64,000 nt of DNA from the NCBI RefSeq assembly GCF_001590905.1, contig NZ_BCTT01000014.1, positions 124,001 to 188,000 of the forward strand, in the 5' to 3' direction. The position numbers and the translations under genes are program-made. Each line of letters begins with the position of its first letter. Positions within the stretch are counted from its first letter, which is position 1. This document shows, in pieces, positions 20,730-31,994 of this stretch. Source of the stretch: Serratia grimesii NBRC 13537 (lineage in GTDB: Bacteria > Pseudomonadota > Gammaproteobacteria > Enterobacterales > Enterobacteriaceae). The notes beneath the pieces are model-generated. The model searched no databases. It was not told the origin of the DNA and saw nothing but the letters and a program-made list of their open reading frames with translations.

Positions 20730-22337
20730 TTAATCTAGAGAGACATTCTCAAAGTGATGCTTACCAAGCGGATCCACGACGTAGCCCTTCACTTCTTTAC
20801 GTACTGGCTCGTAAACGGTGGAGTGCGCAACAATCAGTGCCGGAGCCTGATCGTGCATCACTACCTGAGCTTGCTTGTAAAGTTCTACACGTTTTTCGTG
20901 GTTCGATTCAGCGCGCGCCGGTTGGATCAGATCTTCAAACGGCTTGTAGCACCAGCGAGAATAGTTGGAACCGTCTTTCGCTGCGGCACAGCTAAACAGC
21001 GTAGCGAAGAAGTTATCCGGATCCCCATTGTCGCCAGTCCAGCCCATCATCACCGTCTGATGCTCGCCCGCTTTCGCGCGCTTGAGGTATTCACCCCACT
21101 CATAGGTCACGATTTTGGCTTTCACGCCGATTTTCGCCCAGTCAGACTGGATCATTTCAGCCATACGACGTGCATTCGGGTTATACGGACGTTGTACCGG
21201 CATCGCCCACAGATCGATGGAGAAACCGTCTGCCATGCCCGCTTCTTTCAGCAGCTCTTTGGCCTTGACCGGATCGTAGGTGTAGTCTTTCACCGCATCG
21301 TTATAGCCCCACATGGTCGGTGGGATCAGGTTCTTGGCCGCCTGGCCTGCACCTTGGTACACCGCATCGATGATAGCCTGCTTGTTGACCGCCATGGTCA
21401 ACGCCTGGCGTACCTTCAGGTTATCCAGTGGTTTTTTCTCAACGTTGAACGACAGATAACCGACGTTCAGACCTGGTTGTTCCATCAGGTTGATGGTTTT
21501 GTCCTGCTTCATGCGGGCAATGTCAGCCGGGTTCGGGTACGGCATCACCTGGCACTCGTTTTTCTGCAGCTTGGCGTAACGCACTGACGCGTCAGGCGTG
21601 ATAGAGAATACTAAGCGGTCGATCTTCGGCTTGGTGCCCCAGAAACCGTCGAAGGCCTTGTAAAGGATTTTGGAGTCTTTCTGATATTGCAGCAGTTGGA
21701 ACGGACCGGTACCGATTGGATTCAGATCGACTTTCTCCGGGGTGCCAGCCTTCATCATCACATCGGCGTATTCGGCAGACAAGATAGAGGCAAAGTCCAT
21801 GCCCAGGTCAGCCACAAACGGCGCTTCCGGACGGGTCAGCACAAAGCGTACTGTGTAGTCGTCCACTTTTTCGATTTTGGCGATCAGCTTCGGCATGTCC
21901 ATGCCTTCAAAGTACTCATAGCTACCGCCGGAGACTTTGTGATAGGCATTATTGGCATCTAACTGGCGTTCAAAAGAGAACACCACATCGTCTGCGTTGA
22001 AGTCGCGAGTCGGTTTGAAGTCTTTGCTGCTCTGCCACTTCACACCCTTACGCAGGTGGAAAGTGTAGATCTTGCCATCTTCGCTGACATCCCATTTTTC
22101 AGCCAGGCCAGGCTGCAGCTCGGTGGTGCCGATTTTGAATTCGACCAGACGGTTGTAAATTGGCACCGAGCTGGCGTCATAGGTCGTACCCGAGGTGAAC
22201 AACTGCGGGTTGAACCCTTCCGGGGACCCTTCAGAACAGTAAACCAGAGTCTTGGCTTGTACGCTGGCCGCAACGGTCAGCGCAATCAGCCCAATACCGA
22301 ATTTCAGAATCCCTGTTTTTCCCAAGGAACTTGTCAT
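20730..22337 (-). CDS. dppA: Periplasmic dipeptide-binding protein DppA
   Basis: The binding protein that delivers dipeptides to DppBCDF. It has 535 residues, equal to E. coli DppA, when the ATG at 22337 is used. This start is preceded by GGAG and yields a clean signal peptide (ILKFGIGLIALTVAASVQAKT). A longer open frame adds 56 unrelated residues and is rejected. The mature protein shows the SBP_bac_5 fold signatures (LVYCSEGSPEGFNPQ, FHLRKGVKWQSSKDFKPTRDF). It is the first gene of the dpp operon with a long untranslated leader. Confidence 0.96.
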   Translation of the reverse strand: MTSSLGKTGILKFGIGLIALTVAASVQAKTLVYCSEGSPEGFNPQLFTSGTTYDASSVPIYNRLVEFKIGTTELQPGLAEKWDVSEDGKIYTFHLRKGVKWQSSKDFKPTRDFNADDVVFSFERQLDANNAYHKVSGGSYEYFEGMDMPKLIAKIEKVDDYTVRFVLTRPEAPFVADLGMDFASILSAEYADVMMKAGTPEKVDLNPIGTGPFQLLQYQKDSKILYKAFDGFWGTKPKIDRLVFSITPDASVRYAKLQKNECQVMPYPNPADIARMKQDKTINLMEQPGLNVGYLSFNVEKKPLDNLKVRQALTMAVNKQAIIDAVYQGAGQAAKNLIPPTMWGYNDAVKDYTYDPVKAKELLKEAGMADGFSIDLWAMPVQRPYNPNARRMAEMIQSDWAKIGVKAKIVTYEWGEYLKRAKAGEHQTVMMGWTGDNGDPDNFFATLFSCAAAKDGSNYSRWCYKPFEDLIQPARAESNHEKRVELYKQAQVVMHDQAPALIVAHSTVYEPVRKEVKGYVVDPLGKHHFENVSLD

Positions 22338-22352
22338 CGCTAGTGCTCCATT

Positions 22353-22370
22353 ATGTGATGTGATGTGTGT
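22353..22370 (-). promoter_or_regulatory. C/A-rich tract before dppA, candidate GcvB small-RNA target
   Basis: The minus-strand leader reads ACACACATCACATCACAT just upstream of the dppA Shine-Dalgarno GGAG. In E. coli and Salmonella the small RNA GcvB represses dppA by pairing with a C/A-rich leader site. The match here is by composition and position only; gcvB itself is not in the window. Confidence 0.45.
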
Positions 22371-22892
22371 ATTACCGCCAGAGCCTGTATTTTTTATTGC
22401 GCGGCCTGTGCAGTCAGTGCCCGAAGGCTGGAAGGGATAATTGCTCGAGAGAGCCGGGTGGAACGCATCCCGGTGGGGGCGTCTGAGCGCGTGGGATCCA
22501 CTCAAACAACTCTCGCTCTTACCCCTGAGGCTACCAAATTGCCAACTGTTTCGAGTGTCGTCAATATAACCAGTGGGGATTTACACAGACTGTGAGAAAC
22601 AGCAAACAAACATAAAAAAAACCTTTTTTTAACAGTTACAGCATTAAAAATTATGCTATGCGGTTATTTTTAGTTCGATAGGCTGCATGGCTGAAAGTTA
22701 CTGGTTTTTAACTCCGATAAAAAACTAAAAAAGTTTGTTGCTGAATGATGAATATCTGAACGGTTATTTTTGTGATCGCCGTTAAAGACAGGATGAAATG
22801 CTGGTTCCTTACCCGAAAGGGTGAGGCAAACCAGCCCTTTTTAATCGAAGAGGCGTCACAATCTATGCGGCGTGAAAAAACTTTCGTCTGCC
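22371..22892. other. Long dppA-chiA intergenic region
   Basis: About 520 bases without a protein gene. It must contain the dppA promoter on the minus strand, which could not be placed with confidence. It also holds a plus-strand promoter-like pair and terminator, listed separately as a candidate small RNA. Confidence 0.5.
22664..22842 (+). ncRNA. Candidate small RNA between dppA and chiA
   Basis: A plausible plus-strand promoter (TTAACA at 22629, 17-base spacer, TATGCT at 22652) points at about 180 bases that end in a long hairpin (GCTGGTT at 22800 pairs with AACCAGC at 22829, with an inner CTTACCC/GGGTGAG stem) followed by CCTTTTT. Neither flanking gene runs in this direction, so the terminator has no protein gene to serve. 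No open reading frame of note lies inside. I do not recognise the sequence as a known small RNA. Start and end are inferred. Confidence 0.35.
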
Positions 22893-22924
22893 AAAAAACC
22901 GGGGGCCAAAAGATATCCCCCGGT
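22893..22924 (-). terminator. Terminator of chiA
   Basis: On the minus strand ACCGGGGG and CCCCCGGT form an 8-bp stem with an 11-base loop, followed by a run of T. It lies 22 bases after the chiA stop. Confidence 0.9.
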
Positions 22925-22945
22925 AACGTGCTACAACTGATGTAA

Positions 22946-25006
<2,061 letters not shown>

Positions 25007-25034
25007 AAAAAAAACCTGCTTTAAAAAGCAGGTT
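25007..25034 (-). terminator. Terminator of tRNA-Pro
   Basis: AACCTGCTTT and AAAGCAGGTT form a perfect 10-bp stem followed on the minus strand by eight T (two belong to the stem), just past the tRNA CCA end. Confidence 0.93.
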
Positions 25035-25044
25035 TTCTTGAATG

Positions 25045-25121
25045 TGGTCGGCGAGAGAGGATTCGAACCTCCGACCCACTGGTCCCAAACCAGTTGCGCT
25101 ACCAAGCTGCGCTACTCGCCG
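25045..25121 (-). tRNA. proM: tRNA-Pro (anticodon UGG)
   Basis: A 77-base tRNA including an encoded CCA. The acceptor stem CGGCGAG pairs with CTCGCCG, the D-arm contains AGCTTGGTAGC, the anticodon loop is TTTGGGA (anticodon TGG), and the T-arm contains GGTTCGAATCC. By memory it is essentially the E. coli proM sequence. No integrated element is visible at its 3' end. Confidence 0.97.
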
Positions 25122-25194
25122 ATGCGGGGCGCATCTTACTGCTGACGATAATACGCGTCAATCACTTTCTTGCCCCGGCCAATCAAGTGGTGAT

Positions 25195-25239
25195 AAAAAC
25201 GGCATAAAGCGCGCTACAGCAGCCTGCAGCGCGCTTTAT
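25195..25239 (-). terminator. Terminator of uhpC
   Basis: A 12-bp perfect stem (ATAAAGCGCGCT / AGCGCGCTTTAT) starts right after the uhpC stop. On the minus strand it is followed by GCCG and five T. It closes uhpABC before the tRNA gene. Confidence 0.75.
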
Positions 25240-25241
25240 CA

Positions 25242-26573
25242 TCATGCCTTCGCCGTTTTCAGCGCCGGTGATTGAGCGCGCAAGAACGGCAACAAGAACA
25301 ACGCAGACAAGCAGGCAGCGATCGAAATCACCACGAAGAAACCATTCCAGTGCCAGATTTCCATGATGCGGGCAATCGGGTAGCCGGACAGCGCCGCCCC
25401 CAGGTAAGCAAACAGGCCGACAAAACCGGTTGCCGCCCCGGCAGCATCCTTGTGCGAACATTCCGCCGCTGCCATGCCGATCAGCATCTGCGGGCCAAAG
25501 ATGAAGAAGCCGATAGCAAAGAAACAGGCCGCCTGCAGCAGGAAAGTAACACCCGGCATGAGCCACAGCGCCGCAACCGACAGGAAGATCCCGATGGCGA
25601 AGATCAGATTCATAGGCCCACGGTTACCACGGAACAGCTTGTCAGAACCCCAACCGGCTACCAGCGAACCAATAAAGCCGCCCACTTCGAACAGAGAAAT
25701 CGCCGAGTTGGCGGTCATCAGTGAGTAGCCTTTCTCCTGCGTCAGATACAGGTTACCCCAGTCGTTGATTGCGGTACGCACGATGTACACCAGCACATAA
25801 GACACGGCCAGCAGCCAGATGTATTTGTTGGTCAAGACGTAGCGCTTGACGATTTCCCGGTTGCTCAGCCCCTGGCCTTCCGATTCTTGCACCAGCTCCA
25901 TGGCGTCGTTACGCCATTTACCCACACTCGGTAACCCCATGGTGGACGGCTTGTCACGCAACCGCCAACACATCAACAGGCCTAGCACCACACCGATAAT
26001 GCCCGGAATAATCATGCCGTAGCGCCAACTGAAGTGCAGCGAAATAAAGCCCACCAGCAGTGGAATCAGTGCACCACCAAAGTTATGCGACGTGTTCCAA
26101 ATCGCCCACCAGCCTCCACGCTCGGAGCGTGAGTACCAACTGGTGAGTATTTTTGAGCATGGCGGCCAGCCCCAACCCTGGAAGAAGGCATTGAGGATCC
26201 ACAGCGTACCCAGCATCAGCAGAGAAGAACTCAAGCCGAAGAAGATATTGAGTATGCCGGTCATGATCAGACCCAGTCCCATAAAGTAACGTGGGTTAGA
26301 GCGATCACTGATCATGCCAGAGATAAACTTCGAACAACCGTAAGTGATGTAAAACAGCGTGCCTAGGATGCCGACATCAGACATCGTCAGGCCAAGATCG
26401 CTCAACATGGCCGGCATGATGAAGTTGAAGCTTTTGCGCGTGAAGTAAAACGCAGCATAGCCGATATACATCGTCCACATCAGTTGGATACGCCAGTATT
26501 TATAGCTGGCATCGATCTGTTTTTGATCGGTAACCGGCGGCACATCCTGGCGGCTTTTAAGGAAAGACCACAT
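25242..26573 (-). CDS. uhpC: Sugar-phosphate sensor/transporter-like protein UhpC (MFS)
   Basis: An inner-membrane protein of 443 residues in the organophosphate:phosphate antiporter family, with about 12 membrane segments. In E. coli UhpC senses external glucose-6-phosphate and activates the kinase UhpB. UhpC is preferred over UhpT or GlpT because the text (YKYWRIQLMWTMYIGYAAFYFTRKSFN, AAAECSHKDAAGAATGF, WHWNGFFVVISIAA) follows E. coli UhpC and the gene sits after uhpB. It is separated from uhpB by 94 bases. No uhpT follows; a terminator and tRNA-Pro come next. Confidence 0.9.
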   Translation of the reverse strand: MWSFLKSRQDVPPVTDQKQIDASYKYWRIQLMWTMYIGYAAFYFTRKSFNFIMPAMLSDLGLTMSDVGILGTLFYITYGCSKFISGMISDRSNPRYFMGLGLIMTGILNIFFGLSSSLLMLGTLWILNAFFQGWGWPPCSKILTSWYSRSERGGWWAIWNTSHNFGGALIPLLVGFISLHFSWRYGMIIPGIIGVVLGLLMCWRLRDKPSTMGLPSVGKWRNDAMELVQESEGQGLSNREIVKRYVLTNKYIWLLAVSYVLVYIVRTAINDWGNLYLTQEKGYSLMTANSAISLFEVGGFIGSLVAGWGSDKLFRGNRGPMNLIFAIGIFLSVAALWLMPGVTFLLQAACFFAIGFFIFGPQMLIGMAAAECSHKDAAGAATGFVGLFAYLGAALSGYPIARIMEIWHWNGFFVVISIAACLSALFLLPFLRAQSPALKTAKA

Positions 26574-26667
26574 GTGAAACCTCAGAGAATGGGAAAAGTG
26601 CCGCTATCATGCTGCGCGCGCGCGTAAATGACTTACGCCGGATTCCCGACGCGACTAAGAGTATTTC

Positions 26668-28212
26668 TTAGTTTTGCCCTTCTACCGCCGAAACTGTGGG
26701 TAAGATCACATTCAAACTGGTGCCATTTTCCGACGTCAGTCGCAGGCTACCACCCAGTGCACTAATGCGTTCCTGCATACCACGCAGGCCATAACCGGGC
26801 TCATGGTTAGCCAGATCGATGCCAACACCGTTATCCCGAATAGTCAGCAGAACTTGCGGTGGCTGCCCTTTACGATGGCTAAGACGTGCATCCAGCTCAA
26901 TTCGGCTGGCGGCGGCGTGGCGGCAAACGTTAGTCACACCCTCCTGACAGACCCGATACAGGGTGATCTTCAGCGTTTCATCCAGCAAGTCGTCCGGTAC
27001 CTGCCACTGCATCACGCTCACCAGAGACGTATCTTGCGGCAACGACTCACGCAACATCGCCGCTACCGCCGCCGAAAGCGGCAGATTATTCAGCGCGGCG
27101 GGCCACAATTGAGTCAGTACATCGTGAACACCGTCATAGACCCGCAGCGCCAGTGTATCTATCGCCTCGGCACAGCCTATTACCTGCGGCTGTGGCGCCA
27201 GGCGCTTGATAATACTGGCTTGAGTACGAATGACAGTGATAGTTTGGCCGACTTCGTCGTGTAGCTCGCGTGCAACCTCACGCCGAGTCTGTTCTTCTGC
27301 TGTGACCAACGCACGTGCCAGTTGGCGGTTCTCTGCCAATCGCAAACGCAATTGTTGATTGAGCTCTCGCTGGCGCTGAATCCCCGCGCCGAGCAGCAAA
27401 CCGGTCAGACTCTGGGCCAATAACGACAGCAACAGATCGCGATGCGACTCAGGTTGTGGTGGCTCGTTGGCCACCAGCACCACCCCATTGAGCAACGTCG
27501 CCAGCAGCGCTCCTTGCCAGCCATAGCGATAGGACATAAAAACAATCGGGATCGCCAGACAAAACGGTGCGAAGCGGCGCAGCTCAGCGGCATTGACCTG
27601 CTGTTGCAACCAGATACTGAGCCCAAACAACAACAAATAGCTGGCCAGATGGCGCAACCGCAAGGTTACCGGTTTATGGATCAGACCCGGTTCAAGAGGC
27701 ACCCAGATCTGCCGCGCCAGGTAATGCCACAGCAACAGGCAGGTCGGTGCAATAGTGAAACCACCCGCCAACCCAAGCAGCAAGGCACGTGCGCCGTTAC
27801 CGTTAACCAACTGCCACACCAGCGCCTGTAGCACGGCGGCAACAGCCACCACCGCTCCCTGCATTAACGGCCATTGCCATTCACTGTCACTTTGCTGATG
27901 GCGTAACAACCAGGGGGAAGCCAGCAGGCTGAGCAGCACCGTCAACACCAGTACCACGACCGACGCCCACAGCGCCGGGCCGTAACCGAACTGATCTGCC
28001 AACAACACCATCAGCAGTAAGTCAGCCAGTAAGATACCCGGCCAGAAACGGTAAGGACTTTGCAGCAGAATGCCCATACGCAGGCCAAACGGGAATAACA
28101 ACAGTGCCTGCCACGGCGGATCAATCAGCGCGGTACCGATACCCCACAGGCAAAATGCACTGGTGGCATAGATAAAAAACAGCGCCAGCTGGGTGATCAG
28201 ACGTTGCATCAC
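26668..28212 (-). CDS. uhpB: Sensor histidine kinase UhpB
   Basis: A membrane kinase of the NarL/UhpB class that phosphorylates UhpA. The 514-residue product has an N-terminal MASE1-like membrane domain of about eight segments (residues 1-290), a HisKA_3 H-box ([11 protein letters not shown], His about 316) and a C-terminal HATPase with DNGVGID and [10 protein letters not shown]. Its start overlaps the uhpA stop by four bases. All catalytic motifs look intact. Confidence 0.93.
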   Translation of the reverse strand: MMQRLITQLALFFIYATSAFCLWGIGTALIDPPWQALLLFPFGLRMGILLQSPYRFWPGILLADLLLMVLLADQFGYGPALWASVVVLVLTVLLSLLASPWLLRHQQSDSEWQWPLMQGAVVAVAAVLQALVWQLVNGNGARALLLGLAGGFTIAPTCLLLWHYLARQIWVPLEPGLIHKPVTLRLRHLASYLLLFGLSIWLQQQVNAAELRRFAPFCLAIPIVFMSYRYGWQGALLATLLNGVVLVANEPPQPESHRDLLLSLLAQSLTGLLLGAGIQRQRELNQQLRLRLAENRQLARALVTAEEQTRREVARELHDEVGQTITVIRTQASIIKRLAPQPQVIGCAEAIDTLALRVYDGVHDVLTQLWPAALNNLPLSAAVAAMLRESLPQDTSLVSVMQWQVPDDLLDETLKITLYRVCQEGVTNVCRHAAASRIELDARLSHRKGQPPQVLLTIRDNGVGIDLANHEPGYGLRGMQERISALGGSLRLTSENGTSLNVILPTVSAVEGQN

Positions 28213-28799
28213 AGGTTTAGCATCCGCTTCGCCAGTTCAACATTATTGTTAATACCCAACTTGGCGAACAGATTGGCACGATGTACGTGTACCGTTTTCG
28301 GTGATAACCCCAACGTCGCAGCAATTTCCCGGACTTCCTGCCCTTGTGCCAGCAACAGCGCGATTTCGCGCTCGCGACGGGTCAGGGGGTCTACCTTGAT
28401 TCGCGCCAGCTGCTGGGCGATTTCAGGCATCAGGTATACGCCCCCGCTGGCGACGGTGCGAACCGCGGTGATCAGGTCTTCTGGCTTACAGCGTTTGGAT
28501 AAAAAACCACAGGCGCCACGCTCCAAAGCCATTTCCACCAGAGCTGAATTATCATGCATCGACAGCATTACCACCCGAATACCTGAAGGTATATCCGCCA
28601 GCAAATCCAGCCCACTGCCATCCGGCATCGAAATGTCACAAATGCAGATATCCGCCTCTAAACCCGGCAGACCGGCACGCGCCTGGGTCGCACTGCTGAA
28701 CTCCCCGACCACCTGAATATCCGCCTCCAGCGACAGCAGTTGCACAAAGCCCGATCGCACAATGTCATGATCGTCAATAAACGCCACGCGCAAGGTCAT
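28209..28799 (-). CDS. uhpA: Response regulator UhpA (LuxR/NarL type)
   Basis: A DNA-binding response regulator of 196 residues, the same as E. coli UhpA with the ATG at 28799 ([12 protein letters not shown]), which follows GGAG by 7 bases. An upstream in-frame ATG would add 11 residues before the receiver strand and is rejected. The receiver domain has DDH near the N-terminus, phospho-acceptor Asp in [11 protein letters not shown], and Lys in LSKRCKP. The C-terminal LuxR helix-turn-helix reads [22 protein letters not shown]. It is the first gene of uhpABC. Its known E. coli target is the uhpT promoter, which is absent here. Confidence 0.93.
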   Translation of the reverse strand: MTLRVAFIDDHDIVRSGFVQLLSLEADIQVVGEFSSATQARAGLPGLEADICICDISMPDGSGLDLLADIPSGIRVVMLSMHDNSALVEMALERGACGFLSKRCKPEDLITAVRTVASGGVYLMPEIAQQLARIKVDPLTRREREIALLLAQGQEVREIAATLGLSPKTVHVHRANLFAKLGINNNVELAKRMLNL

Positions 28800-28888
28800 G
28801 GAAATCTCCGGTCCGAGAGGGAAAGTGCGCAAGTATACCGCAAGCCTGAGCCGGATTAATTGATGAAGGGAAGGTATTAACGGATTTT

Positions 28889-28909
28889 ACCGGGCGCAAC
28901 GCGCCCGGT
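28889..28909 (-). terminator. GC hairpin after eptB
   Basis: A perfect 9-bp stem (ACCGGGCGC / GCGCCCGGT) with a 3-base loop lies 10 bases past the eptB stop. No U-tract follows on the minus strand, so it may stop transcription weakly or only protect the 3' end. Confidence 0.5.
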
Positions 28910-28919
28910 ATTGAAGAGG

Positions 28920-30614
28920 TTACATCTGGGCCGCGGCTGTCTTACTCTGAGGAATATTACACCAGTTGTTTTTTGCTACGATGCCGCCGTTAGGCGAGGT
29001 ATAGCCAAGACAGCCGAGAATGGTATCGAACAGCTCAACATGGTGATGTATCTTGCCCACACGCTGCTGCGCCTGTAATTGCTCAAACGCACTGCGATGC
29101 TGCGGATCTTCCAGGAACTTGTCAGAAGCCCACACCATCATTGGCACGCGGAACTGCTCCGGTGGCGCCATTTCACGTGGTGTACCATGCAGATGTGAGT
29201 TCTCGCCAATCGACTCGCCGTGATCGGACGAATAGAACACGATGGCCTTCTTCTCACGCACCTGGTCAATGACATTGGCGATAAAGGAATCGGTATACAG
29301 CACCGAGTTATCGAAAGCGTTAATCAACTGATCTTTGGAACAGAAATCGTCAACGCCAATACACTCTGGCTGATAGCGCGCATAACTACGCGGATAACGC
29401 TGTGAATAAAGGTAATGCGAGCCTTTGGTATGCAGGATCACCAAGTGCTTCCCTTTCGGGTAACGCGCCAGTGACTCCTTCATTTCGTCCACCAGCAGCA
29501 TATCGTCAACCGACTTGCCGTCGTTACGTTTCTCGGAGGCGATCATCTCGCGGAATGAATAGTTGTTAACTTCGGTATTGTTGTAGAACCAAACCTCACT
29601 CTGCATGGCAAACAACTCAGAGGTAAAGCCCAAGTCCTTCAGTACTGCGAACACATTTTGCTCTTTCAGCGTTCGTTGCGGGTTGTCTGCCGTCCCACCT
29701 TCCCGCACAAACATGCAGCGCAGCGAAAGTTTGGTGGCGGTATCACATGATACGCCACGGAATGCCGCCAGATTTTTCTCTTTGGACAACCGTGGCGTGG
29801 TGTCACGGTCGTAGCCAAGAATACCCATGTGATCCCAACGCGTGGTTTCGCCAATGATAAACACCACATAGGTGTCATCGATATCGGCGGGCGGCACATA
29901 GGTAAAGTTTTTGGCTGGGTCGAACAAGGTGGCCTGATCCTGGCTTTCGTCATAACGCGTATAGGCAAACAACCCCAGCGCCGACAACCAGTTAGACGGT
30001 AAATAAGAATGGGCCACTACGCCGCCATAACTTGGCAAATCCACATTGGTGATTTTTTCCTGGGCGCTCTGCTCGTTGTCCAGCATGCGCAGCGGTAACC
30101 ACACCAGCGCTACCACTGCCACCAGCACCACTAAGGGCTTTACCCGGTGGCCAGGGGTTTTAAGTTGCTCAATCAGCGTATAACGCAGGTTGTTTTTCCA
30201 AATGCACAGCAACGGCAATGCACTGAGCACCACCATCCACAACACAAAGTGCAGACCTACCACTTCTTTAGACAGATCGATATCCGTGGTCATCACCGAA
30301 ACGACAATGCCATAACCAATCACCACGTTGAAAAACGTCATGTAATAGCTGGCAGCAACGGAAATCAGGACCAACAACGAAGCGGTGATACGGTAGAACA
30401 GCCGGCCGCCAAGCGACACCAGCCGCATAATGAAGAAGGTGAATAGAACAATGGCGATAACCTCAGTTACCGCGGAAATAACCTTAATCCCCTGAATGCC
30501 GTGTGAAAACGAATCAAAGCGACGATAAAAAACGGAAAGGTTTAAAAATATGCCGATATAGATCGCTAACAATAACGATAAATTCTGCTGTGATAGCGAT
30601 TTAACTTTGTTCAT
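28920..30614 (-). CDS. eptB: LPS Kdo phosphoethanolamine transferase EptB
   Basis: An inner-membrane enzyme whose periplasmic domain transfers phosphoethanolamine to the outer Kdo of LPS. The 564-residue product has about five N-terminal membrane segments (residues 1-180) and an alkaline-phosphatase-type domain. The nucleophile Thr lies in IIGETTRWDH, and metal-binding residues include SSDHGES and the CDTATKLSLRCMF region; paired cysteines are present. EptB is preferred over EptA or CptA because the N-terminus and DIDLSKEVVGLHF follow E. coli YhjW. In E. coli eptB also lies near the dpp genes. Confidence 0.93.
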   Translation of the reverse strand: MNKVKSLSQQNLSLLLAIYIGIFLNLSVFYRRFDSFSHGIQGIKVISAVTEVIAIVLFTFFIMRLVSLGGRLFYRITASLLVLISVAASYYMTFFNVVIGYGIVVSVMTTDIDLSKEVVGLHFVLWMVVLSALPLLCIWKNNLRYTLIEQLKTPGHRVKPLVVLVAVVALVWLPLRMLDNEQSAQEKITNVDLPSYGGVVAHSYLPSNWLSALGLFAYTRYDESQDQATLFDPAKNFTYVPPADIDDTYVVFIIGETTRWDHMGILGYDRDTTPRLSKEKNLAAFRGVSCDTATKLSLRCMFVREGGTADNPQRTLKEQNVFAVLKDLGFTSELFAMQSEVWFYNNTEVNNYSFREMIASEKRNDGKSVDDMLLVDEMKESLARYPKGKHLVILHTKGSHYLYSQRYPRSYARYQPECIGVDDFCSKDQLINAFDNSVLYTDSFIANVIDQVREKKAIVFYSSDHGESIGENSHLHGTPREMAPPEQFRVPMMVWASDKFLEDPQHRSAFEQLQAQQRVGKIHHHVELFDTILGCLGYTSPNGGIVAKNNWCNIPQSKTAAAQM

Positions 30615-30788
30615 GCAACGCGGTGGCTCCGGGGACTGTAACAGTTCTGAATCAGTCAGACATCCAATGCGGCCTCAGGTTCAGCCGAGCGGCAATAAGC
30701 GCTATTTTGAGGGCAATAATCAAGCAAATTCTCAAAGGGTGGGCATTTTTTGCTGCTTTTTGTGAGCAAAATGGAGGTAGGCAAAACG
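30615..30788. promoter_or_regulatory. eptB upstream / ohr downstream spacer
   Basis: About 170 bases that must carry the eptB promoter and leader. No clear promoter element was identified. Confidence 0.35.
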
Positions 30789-30816
30789 AAAAAAATGGAG
30801 AGATAAACCCTCCATT
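30789..30816 (-). terminator. Terminator of ohr
   Basis: AATGGAG and CTCCATT form a 7-bp stem with a 9-base loop, followed on the minus strand by at least five T, 24 bases after the ohr stop. Confidence 0.85.
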
Positions 30817-30839
30817 CTTTAATGGTGTTAGCGAGAGCC

Positions 30840-31265
30840 CTATTTTATGTTCAGCGTGACATCAATATTGCCGCGGGTCGCATTGGAATAAGGACAAACA
30901 ACATGGGCTTTTTTCACCAGGTCTTCCGCCACACTGCGTTCGATACCCGGCAAAGTGATATCCAGTTGTACTTCAATACCAAAACCATTAGGGATTTCGC
31001 CAATGCCGACGGTGCCGTCAATTTTGGCTTCTGCAGGGATCTTCACTTTCTCTTTCGCTGCAACAAACTTCAGTGCACCAAGGAAGCAAGCAGAGTAGCC
31101 AGCGGCGAACAGCTGTTCCGGGTTGGTGACGTCGCCGCCCGCGCCGCCCATTTCTTTCGGCACACCCAGTTTAACATCCAACACACCGTCGGATGATGTC
31201 GCACGGCCATCACGGCCACCGGTTGCTGTGGCATGAGCACGGTAAACAACTTTTTCAATCGACAT
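30840..31265 (-). CDS. ohr: Organic hydroperoxide resistance peroxidase Ohr
   Basis: A thiol peroxidase of the OsmC/Ohr family that reduces organic and fatty-acid hydroperoxides. The 141-residue product has both active-site cysteines: Cys60 in AAGYSACF and Cys124 in [17 protein letters not shown] is the Ohr-type signature, as opposed to OsmC. It lies downstream of ohrR on the same strand with a 155-base gap that contains AT-rich operator-like palindromes. The start is preceded by AGAAGGAATG. Confidence 0.95.
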   Translation of the reverse strand: MSIEKVVYRAHATATGGRDGRATSSDGVLDVKLGVPKEMGGAGGDVTNPEQLFAAGYSACFLGALKFVAAKEKVKIPAEAKIDGTVGIGEIPNGFGIEVQLDITLPGIERSVAEDLVKKAHVVCPYSNATRGNIDVTLNIK

Positions 31266-31340
31266 AGATCATTCCTTCTTTCTGGTTGGGGACATGACAG
31301 CGATGCTTACAGGCAAATGCCATCACATGTATATATTTCA

Positions 31341-31351
31341 CGATTAAATCG
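31341..31351. promoter_or_regulatory. Candidate OhrR operator upstream of ohr
   Basis: CGATTAAATCG is a near-perfect palindrome embedded in an AT-rich tract about 80 bases upstream of ohr. It shares GCACAC/TAT-type words with the ohrR upstream site. The operator role is inferred from position. Confidence 0.35.
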
Positions 31352-31420
31352 CACACTATATATTTAACGCTTACTTTCAGTGTAGCCCACGAACGCCAAT
31401 CCTGCGTCCGGAGCCAATCG

Positions 31421-31885
31421 TCAAAGCTGGTAGAGCAACTTACCGCGCAGCTTTTCCAACTGCTGTTTGATATTGACGATTTCATCAAGGCTGCAATCAG
31501 TGGCACACATTACAGCTTCCGGTACCGATTGCGCTTTTTCACGCAGTGCACGGCCCGCGTCGGTTAACGCGATAATCACCTGCCGCTCATCCGCAGTCGC
31601 ACGGTAACGCACCAGTAATCCTGCGGTCTCCAGCCGTTTCAGCAACGGTGTTAGCGTTGCTGAATCGAGAAACAGCCGCTCGCCAATGTCCGTGACTCTG
31701 ATTTCGTCCCGTTCCCACAGCACCAGCATCACCAGGTATTGTGGATAAGTGAGATCAAGTTGGCTCAGCAACTTGCGATACACCTTGTGCAGTGCCAGGT
31801 TCGCAGAGTAAAGGGCAAAACACAGCTGCTGATCGAGCAGCAACAGATTTTTCGCTACCGGTTGTTCGGTGTTTTTCGTTTTCAT
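31421..31885 (-). CDS. ohrR: Peroxide-sensing repressor OhrR (MarR family)
   Basis: A MarR-family dimeric repressor of 154 residues that controls ohr. The conserved sensing cysteine is Cys22 ([13 protein letters not shown]), the site that organic peroxides oxidise in OhrR proteins. The winged helix contains [26 protein letters not shown]. Extra C-terminal cysteines ([11 protein letters not shown]) could make it a two-cysteine sensor; that is inference. It lies immediately upstream of ohr on the same strand. Confidence 0.92.
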   Translation of the reverse strand: MKTKNTEQPVAKNLLLLDQQLCFALYSANLALHKVYRKLLSQLDLTYPQYLVMLVLWERDEIRVTDIGERLFLDSATLTPLLKRLETAGLLVRYRATADERQVIIALTDAGRALREKAQSVPEAVMCATDCSLDEIVNIKQQLEKLRGKLLYQL

Positions 31886-31898
31886 GAATCAAATATAG

Positions 31899-31910
31899 AT
31901 AGTGCACTAT
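31899..31910. promoter_or_regulatory. Palindrome upstream of ohrR
   Basis: ATAGTGCACTAT is a perfect 12-base palindrome 14 bases before the ohrR ATG, a good candidate for autoregulatory OhrR binding. Confidence 0.45.
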
Positions 31911-31994
31911 GTAATCGCAAGCTATTTTTAGACAATGTGCTACGTTTTTAAAACAGAGGATGTCACAGCGGGGTGCTGTGTGGAGGGAATGGAC

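Noticed and set aside
20754-21587. 277-codon plus-strand ORF opposite dppA
   Set aside because: It is an antisense shadow. dppA on the other strand matches a full-length known protein.
22338-22505. N-terminal extension of dppA
   Set aside because: It would place 56 residues ahead of a clean signal peptide and cover the regulatory leader.
25042-25275. 77-codon plus-strand ORF starting inside the tRNA region
   Set aside because: It is the well-known spurious translation across a tRNA gene (SAREDSNLRPTGPKPVALPSCATRR) and runs antisense to the tRNA and uhpC end.
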